Assembly (NCBI GenBank): GCA_035630615.1
Contig: DASQKI010000055.1
Coordinates: forward strand, 1-64,000
DNA length: 64,000 nt
Source of the DNA: DATFRX01 sp035630615
GTDB taxonomy: Bacteria > Actinomycetota > Actinomycetes > Propionibacteriales > Nocardioidaceae
Reading direction: 5' to 3'
Positions 59,785 through 64,000 of this stretch are shown in pieces (the first letter of the stretch is position 1; the number at the start of each line of letters is the position of its first letter). The position numbers were made by a program, and so were the translations under genes. A model generated the notes under the pieces. The model was not told the origin of the DNA and ran no database searches. It was given only the letters and a program-made list of their open reading frames with translations.

Positions 59785-59819
59785 AAGGGCGGCCCGGGAC
59801 AGGTTCCCGGGCCGCCCTT
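59785..59819 (+). terminator. strong hairpin terminator of groEL
   Basis: A perfect 14-bp stem: AAGGGCGGCCCGGG at 59785-59798 and its complement at 59806-59819, seven-base loop, ending CTT. Confidence 0.9.
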
Positions 59820-59838
59820 CGTGCGCCCGACTGCCCCT

Positions 59839-59910
59839 CTGGGAGGACCCATATGGCGGCGACACGCGGGCGTGTCTCGCAATATGGGTCCGCTCAGTGG
59901 GGGGTGAGCC
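59839..59910. repeat. 72-bp palindromic repeat, copy 2
   Basis: Second copy of the hairpin at 51846-51917: GGACCCATAT pairs with ATATGGGTCC, with an inner GACAC / GTGTC stem and the same GTGGGGGGTGAGCC end. Its last 17 bases form the final codons and stop of the acetyltransferase gene. It also lies between convergent genes. Confidence 0.8.
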
Positions 59911-60457
59911 CACGGATGACGCGGGCGGGGTTGCCGACCGCGAGTACGCCGGGCGGGATGTCTCGGGTGACGACCGAGCCCCCGCCGATGACCGAATCCG
60001 AGCCGATCGTGACGCCGGGACAGACGATGGCGCCGGCGCCGATCCACACGTTGTCGCCGATCGTCACCGGGATCGCTTTCTCCCAGCCGGCTCGCCGACG
60101 CTCCGGATCGAGCTCGTGAGCGGGCGTGAGCAGCTGAACGTTGGGCCCGATCTGGGCGTCAGACCCGATGGTGATGGGCGCCGCGTCGAGAAAGACGGCG
60201 CCGAAGTTGACGAACGTACGGTCGCCGACGCTGATGTGATAGCCGTAGTCGCAATGAAACGGCGGCCGGATCCGAACCCGATCGCCGACCGAGCCCAGCA
60301 ACTCGAGCAGGATCCGAGAGCGCTCCTCCGCCGGTGCCGCGTCGACGCCGTTGTACGCGGCGCACAGCGCGATGCGTCGCGTCGTGTCGGCCGCGAGGTC
60401 CGGATCGTCGGGGATATACCACTCACCGGCGAGCATGCGCCGCTTGTTGTCGCCCAC
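59894..60457 (-). CDS. maltose/galactoside O-acetyltransferase-like protein
   Basis: A 187-residue left-handed beta-helix acetyltransferase. The N-terminal Maa domain is KRRMLAGEWYIPDDPDLAAD and RIALCAAYN. Hexapeptide repeats follow (TFVNFGAVFLDAAPITIGSD, AQIGPNVQLLTPAHELD, PVTIGDNVWIGAGAIVCPGV, DSVIGGGSVVTRDIPPGVLA, VGNPARVIR); the His in TPAHELD is catalytic. It acetylates a sugar hydroxyl from acetyl-CoA. GTG 60457 matches the usual start seven residues before MLAGE; the frame runs on upstream as a shadow. It is 35 bases behind the siderophore-interacting gene, same strand. Confidence 0.85.
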   Translation of the reverse strand: MGDNKRRMLAGEWYIPDDPDLAADTTRRIALCAAYNGVDAAPAEERSRILLELLGSVGDRVRIRPPFHCDYGYHISVGDRTFVNFGAVFLDAAPITIGSDAQIGPNVQLLTPAHELDPERRRAGWEKAIPVTIGDNVWIGAGAIVCPGVTIGSDSVIGGGSVVTRDIPPGVLAVGNPARVIRGLTPH

Positions 60458-60492
60458 GAGAGCCGGACGATACCGGGCCGGCGCGCCCCGAC

Positions 60493-61311
60493 TCAGTCGG
60501 CGTAGCTGACCCCTCGTCGCCAATAGCCGCAGAAGTACACGGCGCTTTTGGCCATCCCGCGTTGGTTCACGAGGTGTCGGCGTACGCGGCGGATGAGCCC
60601 GGACTCCCCGGCGACCCAGGCGTACCCGTCTCGTGCCTCGCCGAGCGTCGCCGACTGCACCGCGTCGATGACGAGCGACCCCACGTCGACATCCTCCGAA
60701 TCGCGCGGCAGCCAGGTGACTCGCACGCCCTCGGGCACACTCAGGTCGAGCCGATCGGCGGCCGTCGGCACCTCGATCAGCGCCTGGGCATCGGTCCCTG
60801 ACCGAAGGTTCTCGACGATGGACGAAATCGCCGGCACGGCAGTCTCGTCGCCGACCAGCAGTTGCCAACGCGTCCCGGCCGGCGGGTCGTAGGGCGCGGT
60901 CTGGTCGAGCAAGCCGATCCAGTCGCCGGTGGTCGCGCCACGCGCCCATCGCGATGCCGGTCCGGTCGTGCCGTGCAGCACGACGTCGAAGTCGATCTCG
61001 CCGAGCTCGGGTCGCAAGTAGCGCACCGTGTAGTTGCGGACCCAGGGCCGGATCTCGTCGGGCATCGCGACGATCTGCGGCCACCAGTCGTCGGCCCGGG
61101 TCGGCAGAACGGGACGCTGCTGACCGTCACGGGGGAGGAACAGCCGGAACCATTGGTCGGGCCCGTGCCACGGAAACTCGCGCAACTCCTCGGCGGCGAT
61201 CGTGATCCGCTTGAGATTGGGCGTGATCGGCTTGGTTTGGACGACGCGGGCGTGGACGCACCGGTGCAGATACGTGGCGCGCTCCCGAGCGGGCGCAAAC
61301 GCGGAGGTCAT
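60493..61311 (-). CDS. siderophore-interacting protein (ViuB family)
   Basis: A 272-residue FAD/NAD(P)H ferric-siderophore reductase-like protein that releases iron from imported siderophores. FAD-binding barrel: PNLKRITIAAEELREFPWHG, RNYTVRYLRPELGEIDFDVV, HGTTGPASRWARGATTGDWI. NAD-binding part: WQLLVGDETAVPAISSIVEN and GYAWVAGESGLIRRVRRHLV, ending YFCGYWRRGVSYAD. An IdeR/DtxR-type iron box lies about 50 bases upstream, so it should be induced in iron limitation. Probably one operon with the acetyltransferase gene behind it. Confidence 0.9.
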   Translation of the reverse strand: MTSAFAPARERATYLHRCVHARVVQTKPITPNLKRITIAAEELREFPWHGPDQWFRLFLPRDGQQRPVLPTRADDWWPQIVAMPDEIRPWVRNYTVRYLRPELGEIDFDVVLHGTTGPASRWARGATTGDWIGLLDQTAPYDPPAGTRWQLLVGDETAVPAISSIVENLRSGTDAQALIEVPTAADRLDLSVPEGVRVTWLPRDSEDVDVGSLVIDAVQSATLGEARDGYAWVAGESGLIRRVRRHLVNQRGMAKSAVYFCGYWRRGVSYAD

Positions 61312-61356
61312 GAGGGCTCCGAGATCGAACGGTGCTGCTGAGGACCGACGGCTTAC

Positions 61357-61375
61357 TTAGGTAAGCCTTACCTTA
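61357..61375. promoter_or_regulatory. iron box (DtxR/IdeR operator)
   Basis: TTAGGTAAGCCTTACCTTA, a 19-bp near-palindrome matching the TTAGGTTAGGCTAACCTAA consensus at most positions. It lies 46 bases upstream of the siderophore-interacting gene and may also affect the divergent gene at 61535. Confidence 0.85.
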
Positions 61376-61534
61376 GAGACACTACTCGGAGACTGGTCGC
61401 GCGTCGAATCGGGGCATCTCCGACTTGCGGGTCGGCGGGAACCAATCGGGAGTGAAGCCAATCTGAAAGCACAATGAAACCGAGTGCCGGTTCTATATCA
61501 GCATCCAAGGTCACTCCCACGATCGGACGAGCTC

Positions 61535-62272
61535 ATGCAGCACACCGACACCATCGCGCGAGTTCAGTCACACCCGGCGTACGGCCAGCCGCCCGGGTAC
61601 GAGTTGCCGCCGGGCCCGGAGGCGCTGCCGTACGCGCCACTGCCCAAGCGACGGGGAGCCGGGCCGACCGTGGCGCTGGTCGTGGTGGCGCTCGCGATCC
61701 CAGGGCTCATCGCAGGCATCGCGACAGTTGCCGGCGGCGGCAACGGTGACGGCAGCGGAGGCTCCGACGCCGGCGGCACCGAGGAGGTGGCGGGGCCGAC
61801 CATCGAAGGCGACGGCTATGCCTACGCGGTCCCCGAGGGCTGGGAAGACCGGACGAGCTGGGCTCGCGACATCGCGCCGGACGGAGGCGACTCCGCCGTC
61901 GGCGTGTCCGATCCCGACCACGGCTTCGACACCAACGTGCTCGTGGCGGCTTGGGACGCCGACGGTGTGACCTCGATCGAGAAGGCCCAGGATGCCTGGC
62001 TGCCCGCCGGCGTGAGCGTCGAGCAGCTCGAGCCGACCTCGATCGACGGCGTCGAGGCCGTCGGCGTGCGACATGAGACCAACAGCGACGCCGACCGGCC
62101 CATCGTGCAGCTCGGATACCTCGCCCTGCGCGACGGGCAGCTGTACTCCATCGTCTTGAGCGCTCCCGTCCAGAGCGAGGGCGACTCCGAGGCGGCCTTC
62201 TCCGCCGTACTCGACAGCTGGTCATGGGCGGATGGCGGCGACGTGGCTACCGCGGCCGACCTCAGCCCTTGA
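61535..62272 (+). CDS. membrane-anchored extracytoplasmic protein of unknown function
   Basis: A protein of about 245 residues. The cytoplasmic N-terminus is Pro/Tyr/Gly-rich (HPAYGQPPGYELPPGPEALP), followed by one membrane helix (TVALVVVALAIPGLIAGIAT), a Gly/Ser/Asp linker and an external domain: YAYAVPEGWEDRTSW, ATDNVL-like FDTNVLVAAWDADGVTSIEK, GVEAVGVRHETNSDADRPIV and YSIVLSAPVQSEGDSEAAFS. The domain resembles the PsbP-like/LpqN-type surface fold common in actinobacteria, with moderate certainty. ATG 61535 chosen; GTG 61484 is the longer option. The 3' end overlaps the convergent permease by 11 bases. Confidence 0.65.
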   Translation: MQHTDTIARVQSHPAYGQPPGYELPPGPEALPYAPLPKRRGAGPTVALVVVALAIPGLIAGIATVAGGGNGDGSGGSDAGGTEEVAGPTIEGDGYAYAVPEGWEDRTSWARDIAPDGGDSAVGVSDPDHGFDTNVLVAAWDADGVTSIEKAQDAWLPAGVSVEQLEPTSIDGVEAVGVRHETNSDADRPIVQLGYLALRDGQLYSIVLSAPVQSEGDSEAAFSAVLDSWSWADGGDVATAADLSP

Positions 62273-63155
62273 CCGCACCCATCGTGAAGCCGGAGATGAA
62301 GCGGGCCAGGAAGAGGTTGAAGACGAAGGCGATCGGCACAGCGACCAAAATGAGGGCGGCCTGCAACTCCTGCCATTTGTAGACGTCGCCGAGGATCAGC
62401 TCCTGCGAGAAGCCAGTACTGACGACCTTCTCGTCGGTCGGCGAGATGAACGACAGCGCGTAGATGTATTCGCTCGCCGTGAGCGTGAACGCGAACACGA
62501 TGACCGCCACCATGCCCGGGAACAGCAGCGGCACGACCGTACGCAGGAACGCGCCGAGCCGGCTGTAGCCGTCGACCATCGCCTGCTCCTCGATGTCCTT
62601 CGGCAGCGCCTTGAGGAATCCGATCAGCAGCCAGGTCGACACCGGTACCGTGATCGTCGGATAGATGACGACCAGTGACCACGTCGAGTCCTGCAGGCCG
62701 AGCCACACGACAAGACGCGTGAGCGACAAGAACAGCAGGCTTGGCGGGATCAGGTAGACGAAGAAGATCGCGATCCCCATCGGGCCGGCCCATGGCCGAT
62801 TGAGCCGAGTGATCGAGTACGCCGCCGGCACCCCGAGCGCCAACGTGATCGCGACGACGAGGAACCCGACCCACAGGGTGTTCCAGACGAACGTCGGAAA
62901 CGCCGTGTCGGTGAAGAGGTACGCGACGTGGTCGATCGTCGGCGCCTCGTTGTAGATGAAGGGGTTGTTGTCGGTCGGGTAGAGGTCGGCGTTGAGCTTG
63001 GTCGCCGTCATCGCGCTCCACAGGAACGGCCCGGCGCAGCAAAACGCGGCGATCACCGCGATGACGTAGAGCCCGACGCGGCCCATCACGTGGCGCCGGG
63101 CGTACCGTCGGCGCATCTGCTCCGGCACGTCCGCGGCGGCGAGTCCCGAAGTCAT
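62262..63155 (-). CDS. sugar ABC transporter permease, MalG type
   Basis: A 297-residue inner-membrane permease with six helices. The first is VGLYVIAVIAAFCCAGPFLW. The EAA loop that contacts the ATPase is EEQAMVDGYSRLGAFLRTVV (EQAxxDGxxxxxxFxxxxxP). The end FVFNLFLARFISGFTMGAVK is typical of MalG/carbohydrate uptake 1 family members. Its start overlaps the end of the MalF-type gene by four bases (ATGA). The sugar cannot be told; the binding protein and ATPase are outside the window. Confidence 0.92.
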   Translation of the reverse strand: MTSGLAAADVPEQMRRRYARRHVMGRVGLYVIAVIAAFCCAGPFLWSAMTATKLNADLYPTDNNPFIYNEAPTIDHVAYLFTDTAFPTFVWNTLWVGFLVVAITLALGVPAAYSITRLNRPWAGPMGIAIFFVYLIPPSLLFLSLTRLVVWLGLQDSTWSLVVIYPTITVPVSTWLLIGFLKALPKDIEEQAMVDGYSRLGAFLRTVVPLLFPGMVAVIVFAFTLTASEYIYALSFISPTDEKVVSTGFSQELILGDVYKWQELQAALILVAVPIAFVFNLFLARFISGFTMGAVKG

Positions 63156-64000
63156 AGGGTCTCCATCCGGCGGACCGCGCGCAGGATGAGGATGGCGGCG
63201 GCCAACAGCATCGGGAACAAGAACAGCGCGATCACGGCCCCTTGCCCGATATCACCGCCGCCGATGCCGCGCTGGAACGACCAACTCGCCAACACGTGTG
63301 TCGAGTTGGTCGGCTGTCCGCCGGTGAGGACGGAGACGACGGCGGCGTCGGTGAACGTGAAGATCGCTCCGAACAGCGCCGCGACCGCGATCAGTGGGAA
63401 CGTCAGAGGGATCGTGATCTCGAACATCCGCCGCCAGTAGCCTGCCCCGTCGACTTTGGCCGCCTCGTCGAGATCGCGCGGGATCGACATCAGGCCGACC
63501 ATCATGATGACCGCGGCGAGCGGGACGAGCCTCCAGACGTGGACGGAGATCACCGCGATCATCGCGTGCGGCTCCTTGCCCAGCCAGAGGACGTGTCCGG
63601 AGCCGCCGATCAGGCCGAATCGGTCGAGCGTCCAGTCGATCGGGCTGTAGATCGAGTGCAGCAGCCACTTCCAGGTGAGGCTCGACAGCGCGACCGGCGT
63701 GGTCCACGACAGCAGGACGAGGAACCGCACGACCCACTTGCCTCGGAAGTCGGCGAGCAGGATGTTGGCCAGGACCTTGCCGAGGATCACGATGAACACC
63801 ATCGACACGATGGTGAAGACGAACGTGTTTTGCAGTGACTGCCAGAAGACGTCGTCCTGGAAGACCCGACGGAAGTTGGTCAGCCCGACCCAGTCGTATG
63901 ACGGGTCGCCTGCCGTCACGTCGCTGAACGCGTACGCGATCGCGAGGACGAACGGCACGCCGACCAGAGCGACGATGTAGAGGACCGTCGGCACCAGGAA
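63152..64000 (-). CDS. sugar ABC transporter permease, MalF type (5' end beyond window)
   Basis: At least 283 residues of a six-helix sugar permease; the frame is open to the window edge (the codons before a GTG at 63994 read Phe-Leu), so the true start lies outside. Helices include LYIVALVGVPFVLAIAYAFS and TFVFTIVSMVFIVILGKVLA. The EAA loop is DEAAKVDGAGYWRRMFEITI, and it ends LLAAAILILRAVRRMETL. It forms the heterodimeric channel with the MalG-type protein behind it. Confidence 0.92.
   Translation of the reverse strand, partial: FLVPTVLYIVALVGVPFVLAIAYAFSDVTAGDPSYDWVGLTNFRRVFQDDVFWQSLQNTFVFTIVSMVFIVILGKVLANILLADFRGKWVVRFLVLLSWTTPVALSSLTWKWLLHSIYSPIDWTLDRFGLIGGSGHVLWLGKEPHAMIAVISVHVWRLVPLAAVIMMVGLMSIPRDLDEAAKVDGAGYWRRMFEITIPLTFPLIAVAALFGAIFTFTDAAVVSVLTGGQPTNSTHVLASWSFQRGIGGGDIGQGAVIALFLFPMLLAAAILILRAVRRMETL

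Overview
The window is GC-rich DNA (well above 60% by eye) with many GTG starts, typical of a high-GC actinobacterium. The markers fit an actinomycete, most likely Propionibacteriales (Nocardioidaceae-like), although no rRNA or single-copy phylogenetic marker is present to prove it. They include F420-type luciferase-like oxidoreductases, a DUF3263/LytR_C/trehalose-phosphatase cluster, a solitary groEL with CIRCE operators, a c-di-AMP riboswitch before an Rpf-like cell-wall enzyme, a DtxR/IdeR-type iron box before a siderophore-interacting protein, and several ECF sigma factors. No tRNA, rRNA, CRISPR array, insertion sequence or prophage was seen.

Layout. 0.4-12.5 kb holds small accessory units: an ArsR/AHSA1/VOC operon closed by a strong terminator, a frameshifted TMEM175 channel, a HAD phosphatase of lower GC, a divergent flavoprotein/thiolase pair, DUF4239 and HD-domain proteins, a flavoprotein/multicopper oxidase operon and a DUF4386 membrane protein. 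12.7-17.3 kb is an exported-protein locus: a secreted phosphoesterase, a secreted Ig-like repeat protein, an ECF sigma factor and a membrane protein. A 23-bp perfect inverted repeat, part of a longer ECF-promoter-like element, lies in front of both the Ig-like protein and the membrane protein. 17.4-32 kb holds an SDR, an IclR regulator, a SigE-family sigma factor with its propeller-like partner, an MFS exporter, a glutaminase/STAS/cNMP fusion between two SHOCT-type paralogues, a triple-frameshifted pseudogene, a LigD-like phosphoesterase-polymerase, and an Rpf-like protein under a ydaO riboswitch.

32-46.8 kb is mostly metabolic: NmrA-like and YihY proteins, a P1 peptidase, two luciferase-like oxidoreductases around an arginase-like enzyme, OsmC, a cysteine-less thioredoxin-reductase fusion, an alpha/beta hydrolase, OtsA, and a YdcZ-type exporter with its TetR regulator and clear operators. 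46.8-54.8 kb holds a sulfotransferase, an oxidoreductase, OtsB and a translationally coupled three-gene DUF1023 operon. 54.9-64 kb holds SAM-riboswitch-controlled threonine synthase with a MoaD-like protein and an ATP-grasp enzyme, a cold-shock protein, HrcA-controlled groEL, iron-uptake genes and a sugar ABC permease pair cut by the window end.

The signals I consider most worth following are the paired ECF-promoter-like element at 15.9-16.6 kb and a 72-bp hairpin repeat present at 51.85 and 59.84 kb. The TetR/exporter operators, the metal- or cysteine-altered enzymes (arginase-like, thioredoxin-reductase-like) and the frameshifted genes come next.
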